NCBI GenBank assembly: GCA_041627895.1
Contig: JBFKQC010000019.1
Span: 1-55,183, forward strand
Direction: 5' to 3'
DNA length: 55,183 nucleotides
Source of the DNA: JBFKQC01 sp041627895
Lineage (GTDB): Bacteria > Pseudomonadota > Alphaproteobacteria > Rhodobacterales > Rhodobacteraceae
Shown: one piece after another, positions 37,945 to 46,790 of the stretch
Position numbering within the stretch: the first letter of the stretch is position 1
Layout: every line of letters begins with the position of its first letter
Position numbers and translations under genes: made by a program
Notes under the pieces: model-generated
Database searches by the model: none
Seen by the model: the letters and a program-made list of their open reading frames with translations, nothing else
Told to the model about the DNA's origin: nothing

Positions 37945-39369
37945 ATGACCGAGGCACTCCGCAAAGTATTTGCCGGCGCCCAGATCCGGCACGTGCGGCA
38001 ACAGCACGGACTCACCCAGGCCGAATTCGCCCGGAAGCTCGGCGTTTCAACCAGTTACCTCAACCAGATCGAGAACAACAACCGCTCGCTCTCGGCCTCG
38101 GTCATCCTCGCTCTTTTCAACGAATTCGGCTTTGACCTTTCCGCCTTGGCTCTCGACGAATCCGGCCGCATCGCCGTCGATCTCAAGTCGATCCTCTCCG
38201 ATCCGGTCTTCGCCGAGACGCGCATCCAGCCACAAGAGTTGAAGATCGCGGCCTCGAATACACCGAACATGGTGCGCGCCTTCCTGGAGCTCTATGCCGT
38301 CTTCGAGAAGACCCGCGAGCAGCTGGGCGAGGTCGATCACCGAATGGCGCAATCCGAGGCCGGCGTCGCGCCGCTACCCTACGAGGAGGTGCGCGACTTC
38401 TTCCACTACAAAGACAACTACATCGACGATCTCGACCGCGCGGCCGAGGCCTTCGCCCGGTCGATCACCACCAGCGACCGGCAGCGCTACGTCCTGCTCG
38501 CAGACTACCTGAGCGACGCGCACGGAATCCGCACCGTCGAGACCAAGAGCGCCGCCGAGACAGGCACCCTGCGCCGGTTTGATGCCGAGACGAACACCCT
38601 CTATCTGTCCGCCCGCTCCAGCGCGGCCACCAACCTGTTCCAGATGGCCTACCAGGTCGGGCTGATCGAGCACGGCGACCTGATCGAGCGGCTGCTGGAC
38701 GAGGCGGGTTTCCGCACGCGAAGTGCCCGCGAGGTCTGCCGGATGACCTTCGCCAACTACTTCGCCGGCGCCGTGGTGCTGCCCTACATGGAGTTTCTCG
38801 AGGCCGCGGCCGAGACCCGCCACGACCTCGATCGCCTCGCCTTCCGGTTCGACGCCAGCCGCGAGCAGGTCTGCCACCGGCTCAGCATGCTGCAGCGCCC
38901 GGGTCACAAGGGTGTGCCGTTCTTCTTCGTCCGCGTCGACCGCGCCGGCACGATCACCAAGCGGCACAGCGCAACCAGCCTGCAATTCACCCGCTTCGGC
39001 GGCTCCTGCCCCTTGTGGAACGTGCACAGGGCATTCGAGACGCCCGACGAGATCCTGCGCCAACTCGCCACCACGCCCGACGGGCGGCGTTACCTGTGCC
39101 TCGCCTTCAGCAAGACGATCCCCGGCGCCGACTACCACAGCCGCCCGCGCAAATACGCCATCGGTCTTGGTTGCGAGGCCCGGCACGCGGGCCAACTGGT
39201 CTATGCCGACGCTCTCGACCTCGCCGACGAGGAAAGGTTCGAACGCATCGGAACCGGCTGCCGGGTCTGCGAACGCGCCGACTGCGCCCACCGCTCGGTC
39301 CCGCCGCTCGCCCGCGAAATCGGCGTTGACCATCAGTCGCGTAGCGCGGTGCCGTTTCAGATCGCTTAG
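37945..39369 (+). CDS. Short-chain fatty acyl regulator family (ScfR; RamB/PccR-like) XRE protein
   Basis: A 474-residue transcription factor. It has an XRE-type helix-turn-helix (about 10-66; LTQAEFARKLGVSTSYLNQIENN), a central IrrE/ImmA-like DUF955 region (about 200-290), and the C-terminal ScfR/DUF2083 domain with conserved cysteines (GCEARH, CRVCERADCAHRS). Members sense acyl-CoAs and control acetate, propionate or methylmalonyl-CoA genes; PccR and RamB belong here. The position facing phaB-prpE fits control of short-chain fatty acid assimilation. The start has AAGGTGA before ATG. The final TAG overlaps the first base of an IS5-type element, so its original 3' flank has been moved away. 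Confidence 0.9.
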   Translation: MTEALRKVFAGAQIRHVRQQHGLTQAEFARKLGVSTSYLNQIENNNRSLSASVILALFNEFGFDLSALALDESGRIAVDLKSILSDPVFAETRIQPQELKIAASNTPNMVRAFLELYAVFEKTREQLGEVDHRMAQSEAGVAPLPYEEVRDFFHYKDNYIDDLDRAAEAFARSITTSDRQRYVLLADYLSDAHGIRTVETKSAAETGTLRRFDAETNTLYLSARSSAATNLFQMAYQVGLIEHGDLIERLLDEAGFRTRSAREVCRMTFANYFAGAVVLPYMEFLEAAAETRHDLDRLAFRFDASREQVCHRLSMLQRPGHKGVPFFFVRVDRAGTITKRHSATSLQFTRFGGSCPLWNVHRAFETPDEILRQLATTPDGRRYLCLAFSKTIPGADYHSRPRKYAIGLGCEARHAGQLVYADALDLADEERFERIGTGCRVCERADCAHRSVPPLAREIGVDHQSRSAVPFQIA

Positions 39370-40292
39370 AGTCCGACTCAGAATTCCCGGGCGACATTTC
39401 TTGCGATGTAGCGGGCTAATCTTCGGATCGCTGCGACGAGGACCCAGGCATCGGCGGAGGCGGTCGAGGCTTCCCAGTCCTTGGCCAGCCGGCGGCAACG
39501 CCCGAGCTAGGCGAAGGTTCGTGCGACCACTCAGCGCCGGGCAATGACGACGAACCCGGTGGCGCGGGGCGGGCGCTTGATGATCTCGATCTCCGGTCCG
39601 TGGGTGGCTGCGAGTGCGTCTTTCAGCTTGTCGCCGGCATAGCCGCCGTCGGCGAATACAAGCGTCAGGGTAGGAAAGCTCTCGCAGGCCTGTCCGATGA
39701 CGCCTGGCGCGCCGTCGCGATCCTGAACGTCGGCGCCGTGTGTCACCAAGCCGAGCAGGTTGCCGTCGGTGTCGGTCACGATGTGGCGCTTGCGGCCCTT
39801 TGTTTTCTTACCCGCGTCGTAGCCGCGCGGTCCGCCGCTCTCGGTGGTCTTCACCGACTGGCTGTCGATGATCCCGGCGGTCGGTGCGGCGGCACGACCA
39901 GACAGAACACGCGACGCCCCGACCAGGGCATCGTTCAGAACATCGAGCAGGCCAAGGTCGCGCATCCGGTAGAAGCAATACTGCACCGTCGTGAACGGCG
40001 GGAAATCCTTGGGCAGCATCGCCCACTGACATCCGGTTGCGGCCATATACTGGATCGCGTCCCAGACCGCGCGCATATCGGTGCCGCGCGGGCGCCCCAC
40101 CTTGGATTTTGGCGGCATGAACGGCGCGACCAGCGCCCATTCCTCATCGGTGCTGTCGCTTGAATAACGCTGACCGCGTCGCTCATAGTCGGGGCGAGTG
40201 ATTTCAGTCCAGGGCATTGATTTCTCCAGGTGTCGCAACCCAGAGGAATCACAACTGGCTGAAATCATTAAACTTAGTTTTCGGTTGGGCTC
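39369..40292. mobile_element. IS5-family (IS427-like) insertion sequence, inactive
   Basis: The proposed ends are GAGTCCGACTCAGAA at 39369 and, inward from 40292 on the other strand, GAGCCCAACCGAAAA, which agree at most positions. The element is about 924 bp and carries one transposase pseudogene. Flanking TTA and TCA could be a decayed target duplication, so the ends are moderately sure only. It sits exactly at the scfR stop codon. Confidence 0.6.
39378..40217 (-). pseudogene. IS5-family transposase, inactivated
   Basis: The frame from MPWTEITRPDYERRG to IARNVAREF would give 279 residues, the usual size. DDE acidic residues are seen in GIIDSQSVKTTE and VFADGGYAGDKL. The conserved C-terminal RRWVVERTFAWLGR is ruined: both tryptophan codons are stops (TGA at 39531-39533, TAG at 39507-39509), and the catalytic glutamate codon between them reads GCA (alanine). 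Three hits in one motif mean that it is dead, even though the rest is intact. Confidence 0.85.
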
Positions 40293-40509
40293 TCAGGTAT
40301 CACGGTCACGGTGAAGTCTGACAGGGCGTTCTCTTACAGAAGGGCAGCCTTGATCGCCTATTGGTTCAGGAACCCGTAGGTCGTCAACCTCTTTTTGGCG
40401 ATATGCGTTCTCAACCCGCACTTGCTTTTGCATGGGGGGGATTTAAGGGGGAACTCTGAAAGAGTTCGGTCGTTTTTCTATGTATTATCAATATATTAAA
40501 CTTGAATAA
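40293..40509. other. Non-coding interval between IS element and tRNA-Arg
   Basis: No gene is seen. The right half is AT-rich. It includes a hairpin with T-run at 40451-40477, described separately, and probably represents the native 3' flank of scfR displaced by the IS element. Confidence 0.5.
40451..40477 (+). terminator. Rho-independent terminator, plus strand
   Basis: GAACTC-TGAAA-GAGTTC forms a 6-bp stem with a five-base loop, followed on the plus strand by GGTCG and five T. No plus-strand gene lies directly upstream, so it may be the former scfR terminator, now more than 1 kb away because of the IS element. Confidence 0.5.
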
Positions 40510-40586
40510 TGGCGCGCTGGGGAGGATTCGAACCCCCGACCCCTTGATTCGTAGTCAAGTACTCTATCCAACTGAGCTACCAGCGC
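40510..40586 (-). tRNA. tRNA-Arg (anticodon ACG)
   Basis: On the minus strand the acceptor stem GCGCTGG pairs with CCAGCGC, followed by discriminator G and an encoded CCA (40512-40510). The D arm GCTCAGTTGGATAGAGT, the anticodon stem CTTGA/TCAAG around CTACGAA, and the T arm GGGGG-TTCGAAT-CCTCC are all in order. The anticodon ACG is at 40552-40550. The length is 77 including CCA. Confidence 0.97.
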
Positions 40587-40638
40587 GCGGGGTGCACCGC
40601 ATGTAGCCCCCGCCGCACCGCATTGCAAGCCGGTTCTG

Positions 40639-42042
40639 CTACTCTGCCGCGTCCTCCAGCGCCATCACGGCCTTGGGCAGATGAACGGTGAACGACGTGC
40701 CCTCGGGTCCGGTCGAGACCAGTTCGAGCCGCCCGCCATGGCCGCGGATCAGCTCGGCCGATATCGCCAGGCCCAGCCCGAATCCGCCCTTGCGGGTACC
40801 GCCGTGAAACGGCTGGAACAGGTGGTCGCGCGCCTTGGGCGGCAGGCCGGGGCCGGTATCGGTGATCCGGATCGACCACTCGGTTTCCGATTCGCCGGCC
40901 TGCACCGAGATCTCGCCCGGCTCGCCCGTCGCCACGATCGCCTGGCGCGCGTTGCGCACCAGGTTGCCGATCACCCGGTAAAGCTGTTCGGGATCGGCGC
41001 GCACCACCATGCCGGCCGGCACGTCCTCGGCAAAGCTCAGGTCGTGGCTCCCGCTCGCCAGCCGCTCGGCGTCGACGACGTCGGCCACGATATTCCCCAG
41101 AAGCACCCGGTCCAGCCGCGGCGGCGGCTCTTCGGCCTTGCCGAATGCGAGCGTCGATTCGCACAGGTTCACCGCCCGGCTGATCGAGCCCACCAGCTTG
41201 GGCGCCGCGCGGCGCACCGCAGGGTCCTCGCTGCGCTCCAGCCGGTCCGAGAACAGCTGCGCCACCGTCAGGATGTTGCGCAGGTCGTGGCTGATCTTCG
41301 CCACCGCGCCGCCAAGCTGGGCCAGACGTTCCTTCTGGCGCAGCGCCCCGGTCAGCTGGGTCTGCAGGCTGGCCAGCGCCGTCTCGGCCTCGCGCAGCTC
41401 CGTCACCCCGGCCGAGGGCTCGATGATCCGCCGCGCGTCCTCGGGCGCCTCGGCATAGCTGGTCATCGCGTCGACCACGCGCTTGATCGGCCGCACCAGA
41501 AACCGGCGCACCGCGAGGAAAAGCAGCAGCGCCGTGACCACCGAGATCACCGCCGACAGCGCCAGGATGCGCAGGCCGTAGTCGATCATTGACGCGCGCA
41601 GCGGCGCGGTCTCCATCGTCACCTCGATCAGCAGGCCCGCCTCGCGCACCGGATTGCCGATCACCCGGATCACCTCGTTGCCCGGGATGACAAGCCGCTT
41701 CATCGCCGCGCCGATCAGCTCGAACGCCCCGGGGTCGCGCAGATCGAAGGTCGCGACGACCGGCGACGGGATCGGCGACGACAGCACAAGCTGGCGCACC
41801 TCGTTGCGCCGCAGCACCACGTTGAACACGCCGGCATTGGCCAGCAGTTCCTCTTCCAGCTCCATGTCGATCATGTCGTTGGCCAACAGCGCCAGCGAGG
41901 CGATCTGCGCCTTTTCCAGCCGGAGAAGCAGGTAATCCTCGCGATACCGCGCCACCGAGGGCACGAAGATCAGCACCTCGGCCAGCATGACGAACACCGT
42001 CGTCAGGATCAGGAAGCGGCCGGAGAGCGAGTTGAGGACCAT
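40639..42042 (-). CDS. Membrane sensor histidine kinase
   Basis: A 467-residue kinase with two membrane segments (about 10-30 and 157-178) flanking a periplasmic sensor domain of about 125 residues. A HAMP-type linker follows, then the HisKA domain with phospho-acceptor H252 in KISHDLRN, and an ATPase domain with N-box NLVRNARQAI, DTGPGLP, and GGFGLGLAIS. No response regulator gene is adjacent. The signal is unknown. It lies 200 bp downstream of the flavoprotein gene and may share its transcript. Confidence 0.9.
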   Translation of the reverse strand: MVLNSLSGRFLILTTVFVMLAEVLIFVPSVARYREDYLLLRLEKAQIASLALLANDMIDMELEEELLANAGVFNVVLRRNEVRQLVLSSPIPSPVVATFDLRDPGAFELIGAAMKRLVIPGNEVIRVIGNPVREAGLLIEVTMETAPLRASMIDYGLRILALSAVISVVTALLLFLAVRRFLVRPIKRVVDAMTSYAEAPEDARRIIEPSAGVTELREAETALASLQTQLTGALRQKERLAQLGGAVAKISHDLRNILTVAQLFSDRLERSEDPAVRRAAPKLVGSISRAVNLCESTLAFGKAEEPPPRLDRVLLGNIVADVVDAERLASGSHDLSFAEDVPAGMVVRADPEQLYRVIGNLVRNARQAIVATGEPGEISVQAGESETEWSIRITDTGPGLPPKARDHLFQPFHGGTRKGGFGLGLAISAELIRGHGGRLELVSTGPEGTSFTVHLPKAVMALEDAAE

Positions 42043-42177
42043 CGGAGGCTACACCCGCCGCACCGGCGCGGCCGGGCGCGAGCGGCCCCTCGAAGGGCCT
42101 TCGCCGCTCGATCCCGAAACCGCGCCTTTTGCGGCTTCCAGGCCGCGTCGCCGGGCGGCCGCCCAGGGCCGCTCGGC

Positions 42178-42197
42178 GGGCCGTTTCGCAACGGCCC
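42178..42197 (-). terminator. Hairpin between flavoprotein and kinase genes
   Basis: GGGCCGTT-TCGC-AACGGCCC is a perfect 8-bp stem with a four-base loop, 45 bp after the flavoprotein stop on the minus strand. It lacks a T-run, so it may be a weak terminator or an RNA-processing signal. Confidence 0.45.
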
Positions 42198-42242
42198 GTC
42201 CCGTCCGGCTCGATCGTCTTGCGTCCGCAGTCGGCGACATCG

Positions 42243-43661
42243 TCACGGCACCCAGCGTTGCACAAACCCGACCGCCCGCTTGACCAGCGGGCTGTCGAAT
42301 AACCTCGGGCTAAAATAGGCACCCGCGGCGCGCTTGTTAACCTCTCCGAGCGTCGGATAGGGCGCCACCATCCCGGCGATTGCGCTCATTTTCAGACGGT
42401 TGGCGATGGCCAGCGCCCAGATATGGATCAATTCGCCCGCCTGCGGCCCCACGATCGAGGCGCCGACCGGACGGCCCCTGACGACCATCACCTTGATCAG
42501 GCCGGTGGTCTTTCCCTCGGCGATCGCGCGGTCGTTCTCGGCGAACTCGAAGCGCGCGACCTCCAGCCGGACGCCGTGCCGCTCGCGTGCTTCGGCCTCG
42601 GTCAGTCCGACCTGCGCCAGCTCCGGATCGGTATAGGTGGCCCGGGGGATGTGATCGGTGCGCGCCTTCGAGGGCAGCGCGAACAGCATCGAGCGGATCA
42701 CCACCCCGGCGTGATAGCCCGCCACATGAGTGAATTGCAGCCCGCCCGCCGCATCGCCCACCGCATAGACCCGGCGGTTGCTGACCGAGCGCAGCCGCGC
42801 GTCGACCTTGACCGCCCGGTCATGCGCCACACCGCCCCTGTCGAGATCCAGCCGGTCGATGTTCACCTTGCGCCCCACCGCGACAAGCAGGTGCGACCCG
42901 TTATGGACCTTGCCGTCCTCGGTCTCGACGGCGATGCCGCCCTCGGTTTGGCCGATCCGCGCCGCGTTCGACCCCTCGGCAATCGTGATGCCTTCGCCGC
43001 GCAGCCGCTCCAGCGCGATGGCGGCCAGTTCCGGGTCGTCCCGGTTCAGCGCCGTCAGCCCCTCGATCACCGTGACCTCGCTGCCGAGCCGGCGATGCGC
43101 CTGCGCCAGCTCCAGCCCGATCGGGCCGCCGCCGATCACGATCAGGTGCCGCGGCCGCTCGCGCAGCTCGAAAATCGTCTCGTTGGTCAGATACGGCACG
43201 TCCTCCAGCCCCGGGATCGGCGGCACCAGCGGCGACGATCCGGTGGCGATCACGAAGCGCCGCGCCCGGATCACGCACGCCCCCGCCTGCACCTCGCCGG
43301 GCGAGACGAACCGGCCCCAGTCGCGGATCACCCGGACGCCGAGTCCCTCGAAGCGGGCCTGGCTGTCGACCGGCGCAATGGTCTCGATGGCCCGGGCCAC
43401 GTGGTCCTTGGCGGCGGCATAGTCGATCTTCGGCTCGACCGGCGTCACCCCGAACGGCGCGCCCGTGGTCATCGCATGCGCCGCCTTGCCCGCGGCGATC
43501 AGCGCCTTCGATGGCACACAGCCGTAGTTCAGGCAGTCGCCGCCCATCCTGTGGCCCTCGATCAGAACCACGCGCGCGCCCATCTGAACCGCGCCCGCGG
43601 CGACGCTCAGCCCGCCCGATCCGGCGCCGATCACGCAGACATCCGTGCTGATACGCTCCAC
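42243..43661 (-). CDS. Mercuric reductase-like class I pyridine nucleotide-disulfide oxidoreductase
   Basis: A 472-residue flavoprotein. It has the FAD motif CVIGAGSGGLSVAAGA, the redox-active disulfide GGDCLNYGCVPSKA (C43, C48), the NAD(P) motif VIGGGPIGLELAQAH and the second FAD motif VYAVGDAAGG. It has no N-terminal HMA domain and no C-terminal vicinal cysteines for mercury, and the usual H-x-H-P dyad is APYPTLGE. True mercury reduction or lipoamide activity is therefore doubtful. The start GTG at 43661 overlaps nothing and lies two bases after the VTT gene stop. The pairing with TVP38/VTT proteins is common. Confidence 0.88.
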   Translation of the reverse strand: MERISTDVCVIGAGSGGLSVAAGAVQMGARVVLIEGHRMGGDCLNYGCVPSKALIAAGKAAHAMTTGAPFGVTPVEPKIDYAAAKDHVARAIETIAPVDSQARFEGLGVRVIRDWGRFVSPGEVQAGACVIRARRFVIATGSSPLVPPIPGLEDVPYLTNETIFELRERPRHLIVIGGGPIGLELAQAHRRLGSEVTVIEGLTALNRDDPELAAIALERLRGEGITIAEGSNAARIGQTEGGIAVETEDGKVHNGSHLLVAVGRKVNIDRLDLDRGGVAHDRAVKVDARLRSVSNRRVYAVGDAAGGLQFTHVAGYHAGVVIRSMLFALPSKARTDHIPRATYTDPELAQVGLTEAEARERHGVRLEVARFEFAENDRAIAEGKTTGLIKVMVVRGRPVGASIVGPQAGELIHIWALAIANRLKMSAIAGMVAPYPTLGEVNKRAAGAYFSPRLFDSPLVKRAVGFVQRWVP

Positions 43662-43663
43662 GC

Positions 43664-44419
43664 TCAAATCCCCTTCCGGCCGCGCAGCGCCTTCAGGAGG
43701 ATCGGCAGCGCCGCCAGCGCGCAAAGCCCGAGGATCGGCAGCAGGATGCGCGGCTCGAAGATGATGCCCAGATCCGGCGTCTCGCCGCGGGCAAAGACCT
43801 CGCCCAGCCCCGCGCCCACCGAGGTGTAGACCACGGCGCCCGGGATGATCCCCAGAAACGTCGTGATCACGAAACGCCAGAGCGGCACGCCGACGAAGGC
43901 GGGCACCAGGTTGGCCACGAAAAACGGCACCGCCGGCACCAGGCGGATCAGGAACAGCATCGACCACTGGTTCTCGTCGATCCCCTCCTTGATCCGGTGC
44001 ACCGTGCCGTGCGAGGCATCCATCCGCGCGGCCAGCCGCTCCCCGAGGCCCCAGCGCGCGGCGAGGAAGATGATCGTCGCGCCGATCGTGGCGCCGGTGA
44101 TGTTGTAAAGCGCGCCGGGAAACGTCGCGAACAGGAACCCCCCGGTCAGCGTCGCGATCGTGGCGCCGGGCAGCGAGAACGCCACGATCGTCACGTAGAC
44201 CGCGACGAATGCCAGCACGGTCAGCGGGTAATTCGCGTCGCGGAATCCGATCAGCGCCTCGCGGTTGTCGCGCAGCGTCTCAAAGCTCAGATAGTCGCGC
44301 AGCGTGAAGGCGCCCACCAGCGCCACCGCGAGAATCGCGATCAGCGGCAGCCGCCGCATGGTGCCGCCCGGGGCAGGCCGGGTCGTGTCGGTCATGGGAT
44401 CGTCCTGTCGCTCGTCCAT
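43664..44419 (-). CDS. TVP38/TMEM64 (VTT-domain) membrane protein
   Basis: A 251-residue protein of the DedA-like VTT family, with about five or six membrane segments. A GALYNITGATIGATIIFLAA stretch and VPAVPFFVANLVPAFVGVP are typical; the latter carries the conserved re-entrant-loop proline pattern. Related proteins are lipid scramblases or transporters. The ATG at 44395 (MTDTTRPAP), with AGGA nine bases before it, is an alternative start. It is the first gene of a transcript with the flavoprotein and perhaps the kinase. Confidence 0.88.
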   Translation of the reverse strand: MDERQDDPMTDTTRPAPGGTMRRLPLIAILAVALVGAFTLRDYLSFETLRDNREALIGFRDANYPLTVLAFVAVYVTIVAFSLPGATIATLTGGFLFATFPGALYNITGATIGATIIFLAARWGLGERLAARMDASHGTVHRIKEGIDENQWSMLFLIRLVPAVPFFVANLVPAFVGVPLWRFVITTFLGIIPGAVVYTSVGAGLGEVFARGETPDLGIIFEPRILLPILGLCALAALPILLKALRGRKGI

Positions 44420-44592
44420 CGTCGATCCAAAGATGCGCGCTCTGCCCGGTCTCGGACACCCTTATCACGCCCGCTTGATCGCCGGTGAAGCGCGCTCTGG
44501 GCATTGCATCCGGATTTCCCGGCAAGTGAAACATTTCCCTCGCAATTTCCGGCGCGGGCGCTGCGGGCTGAAACATTCGCCGCCGGGCGCGA

Positions 44593-44621
44593 TTGACAAG
44601 ACCGGGGCCACCGCCTAAAGA
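44593..44621 (+). promoter_or_regulatory. Sigma-70 promoter of rpmH
   Basis: TTGACA at 44593-44598 and TAAAGA at 44616-44621 are separated by 17 bp, a near-ideal housekeeping promoter, about 72 bp before the rpmH start. Confidence 0.75.
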
Positions 44622-44692
44622 CCGGGCTTCATTCGAATGACAGCCCCGCGCGCACCGGCGCCGGCGGGGACAAGCCGGACGGAGCGCACGCG

Positions 44693-44827
44693 ATGAAACG
44701 CACCTTTCAACCCTCGAACCTGGTCCGCAAGCGGCGCCACGGCTTCCGCGCGCGCATGGCCACCAAGGCGGGCCGCAAGATCCTGAACGCGCGCCGCGCC
44801 AAGGGCCGGACCAAGCTCAGCGCCTGA
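44693..44827 (+). CDS. rpmH: 50S ribosomal protein L34
   Basis: A 44-residue, very basic protein, MKRTFQPSNLVRKRRHGFRA at the N-terminus and ending in LSA, a full match to bacterial L34. It is too short for many gene finders. It stands at the head of the rpmH-rnpA block, 23 bp before rnpA, behind a strong promoter. Confidence 0.98.
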   Translation: MKRTFQPSNLVRKRRHGFRARMATKAGRKILNARRAKGRTKLSA

Positions 44828-44850
44828 GCCGCAGCCGTAAGGCATTGCCC

Positions 44851-45240
44851 ATGACCGATCAGGGGGCATCCGGGGCAGCGCCGCGGGTGCCCTCTTGGCA
44901 TTCCGGGCGCATCGAAACGCTGCGGCAGCGCGCCGACTTCCTGCGCGCCGCCCGCGGCCGGCGCCAGGCGACGCCGGGCTTCGTGCTGCAGGGCTGGAAC
45001 CGCGGCGACGACGGCCCGCCCCGCGTCGGCTTCACCTGCTCGCGCAAGGTCGGCAACGCGGTGGCCCGCAACCGCGCCAAGCGGCGCCTTCGAGAGATCG
45101 CCCGGCTGGAACTGCCCGCGCATGGCCGGGCGGGCTGGGACTACGTGCTGATCGCGCGCGCGGGTGTCACGGCAGAGCGGGACTTCGCGCAGATGCGGGA
45201 AGAGCTGTGCGCGGCATTGCGAGCCGTGCACGGCCGTTGA
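44851..45240 (+). CDS. rnpA: Ribonuclease P protein component
   Basis: A 129-residue basic protein that binds the RNase P RNA and helps 5' tRNA maturation. The RNR signature is seen in GFTCSRKVGNAVARNRAKRR. The N-terminal core ETLRQRADFLRAARG follows an extension of about 20 residues. The ATG at 44851 is preferred over the in-frame TTG six bases upstream. In most relatives yidD follows directly; here a foreign-looking gene lies in between. Confidence 0.95.
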   Translation: MTDQGASGAAPRVPSWHSGRIETLRQRADFLRAARGRRQATPGFVLQGWNRGDDGPPRVGFTCSRKVGNAVARNRAKRRLREIARLELPAHGRAGWDYVLIARAGVTAERDFAQMREELCAALRAVHGR

Positions 45241-45467
45241 TCCCGGCGTTGGGGCGGTCCGCCGTTAGGGACCAAACAGGCACCGCGATCCTTGATGCGC
45301 GTAGTGCGTGGCTTGGACTATGTGAGTACCGCCAGCAACATGTGTGAACTGGACCGGCCGATACTAGGCCCTGTGACTTGAGGCCGACCTATGTCGTGAC
45401 GAATGTCGAAGACGCAAGGCGGCAATCCGACCGAACTGCCGCGTCCAATCTGGCTGCCGACAAATCC

Positions 45468-46220
45468 TCACCTGACGAAGAACCCTGCCAGTGCCGACCA
45501 TGCATTTTCCGAGGCTTCCTCGTCGTATCCCATCGTGCCGAAGGACCCCTCTGATTTTTGAGGCAAATCTGAATCCTCGAAACCATGATACGCGCCCGCA
45601 TACTCTCTTACTTCGATATTCGCATCATTGATCTTTCCCGCAAGTTTCTTGCATAGGGCCGCCGGGGCGATGTTGTCGTCGCTTGCCAGAAGCATCAATA
45701 CGGGCACATTCCCTGACCACGGAAACACATTTGCGCAAACCGGATAGAATGCCGAAACAGTTGCCACCTGAAGATCCGATCGCTCTTGAAGTTTGGACAT
45801 CATGCTCAAAGCCCCGCCGCCCCCACTGGACCAGCCCAGGACATTGATCGAATTGCGTTTCACTGCCTCAAGGCCAGACAGATGCTCCACCACGAAGGAT
45901 ATGTCGCGAGCTATGCGGCTTTTTGTGGGTTGATAGGCACAGCCGCCCGCATCTCGGGCCTCCATGTAATCCACGCGCGCTGTGGCAAATCCCATTGTTT
46001 TCAGCCTGTCTTCCCTGCGCTGATAGGCAGGCGATTCAAACCCATTACAGCCGGAGACGAGCACGACAACGGGGTGCGGCCCGGAACCTTCCGGCGCCAT
46101 GAATCCAATAAGATCGACGAGCCTTTGCTCATGCTCGGTCGCGATCGCCGCATCAGAAAGAAAACACACGGCCGCCAGTACCTTCGGAAAGGTCAGCGCT
46201 GACGGTGAGCGCCAAGGCAT
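45468..46220 (-). CDS. Exported alpha/beta-hydrolase (dienelactone hydrolase-like)
   Basis: A 250-residue protein. MPWRSPSALTFPKVLAAVCF looks like a signal peptide with cleavage near ATEHE. The hydrolase core has VVVLVSGCNGFESPAYQRR, the nucleophile elbow GWSSGGGGAL (the Ser between two Gly positions), LLASDDNIAP for the Asp, and AGAYHGFEDSD for the His. The ATG at 46220 with AGAGGG upstream is chosen; the longer frame adds a non-homologous 30 residues. Its codons use more A and T than any neighbour, and it lies on the opposite strand within the rnpA-yidD interval. This suggests transfer. Its substrate is unknown. Confidence 0.85.
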   Translation of the reverse strand: MPWRSPSALTFPKVLAAVCFLSDAAIATEHEQRLVDLIGFMAPEGSGPHPVVVLVSGCNGFESPAYQRREDRLKTMGFATARVDYMEARDAGGCAYQPTKSRIARDISFVVEHLSGLEAVKRNSINVLGWSSGGGGALSMMSKLQERSDLQVATVSAFYPVCANVFPWSGNVPVLMLLASDDNIAPAALCKKLAGKINDANIEVREYAGAYHGFEDSDLPQKSEGSFGTMGYDEEASENAWSALAGFFVR

Positions 46221-46493
46221 TGCAGGCCCTCTATTGCTGGAAGATATTTCTAGCACGTTACCGCCGAACTTGGAAGAATCGCGTCCTTGAGCATTGTGTT
46301 TTGCCAGCACCGAGGCTCCCGTTCCTCGGGATGTTCGTTTTCCTTCTTCATCGGGACTTGCGACTGAACCGGCTCAGTCGTGAGCAGAGCGCGACCGCTC
46401 TTTGGGAAAAATTTGGAACCTGAATTCGGACTTACAGCGTGCATTCTCCGAATGGCTCTTCCCCGGTTGCCGCCTGCCCCCTATTTTGCCTCC
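46221..46493. other. AT-richer flank of the inserted hydrolase gene
   Basis: These 273 bp share the lower GC of the hydrolase gene up to about 46440 and contain no gene. GC content returns to the local norm just before yidD, so the edge of the transferred segment is probably near 46440. No flanking direct repeat was noticed. Confidence 0.45.
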
Positions 46494-46733
46494 ATGACCC
46501 CGCTCGCCCGCCTCTTCGCGCTGCCGGTCCGGGCCTACCGGCTGATCTTCTCGCCCTGGGTCGGATTCAACTGCCGCTATCATCCGACCTGCTCGGCCTA
46601 CGCACTGGAGGCGCTGGAAAAGCACGGCGTGATCCGGGGCGGCTGGCTGGCGCTGCGCCGGATCGGGCGCTGCCATCCCTGGGGCGGGGCCGGCATCGAC
46701 CCGGTGCCGGACAAGCCCGTCGACCGGCCCTGA
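46494..46733 (+). CDS. yidD: Membrane protein insertion efficiency factor YidD
   Basis: A 79-residue protein with the invariant YidD motifs: LIFSPWVGFNCRYHPTCSAY, then KHGVIRGGWLALRRIGRCHP and WGGAGIDPVP. The cysteine in HPTCSAY and in GRCHP are family marks. The start is ATG at 46494; the open frame before it is unrelated. YidD helps YidC insert inner-membrane proteins, and yidC lies 3 kb downstream in this block. Confidence 0.95.
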   Translation: MTPLARLFALPVRAYRLIFSPWVGFNCRYHPTCSAYALEALEKHGVIRGGWLALRRIGRCHPWGGAGIDPVPDKPVDRP

Positions 46734-46790
46734 CAAGCGGGGCACCGTACGCTCTGTTAACAATGGCCGTTCCGGCCCGCCGCACCGACG

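Noticed and set aside
40300..40440. Short minus-strand frame starting MQKQVRVENAY between IS element and tRNA
   Set aside because: It has no ribosome site or similarity I could recognise and lies in mixed-composition intergenic DNA.
42049..42246. 65-residue Arg/Pro-rich open frame between flavoprotein and kinase genes
   Set aside because: It is highly biased, has no recognisable motif, would need a GTG or late ATG start, and overlaps a strong hairpin; probably spurious.
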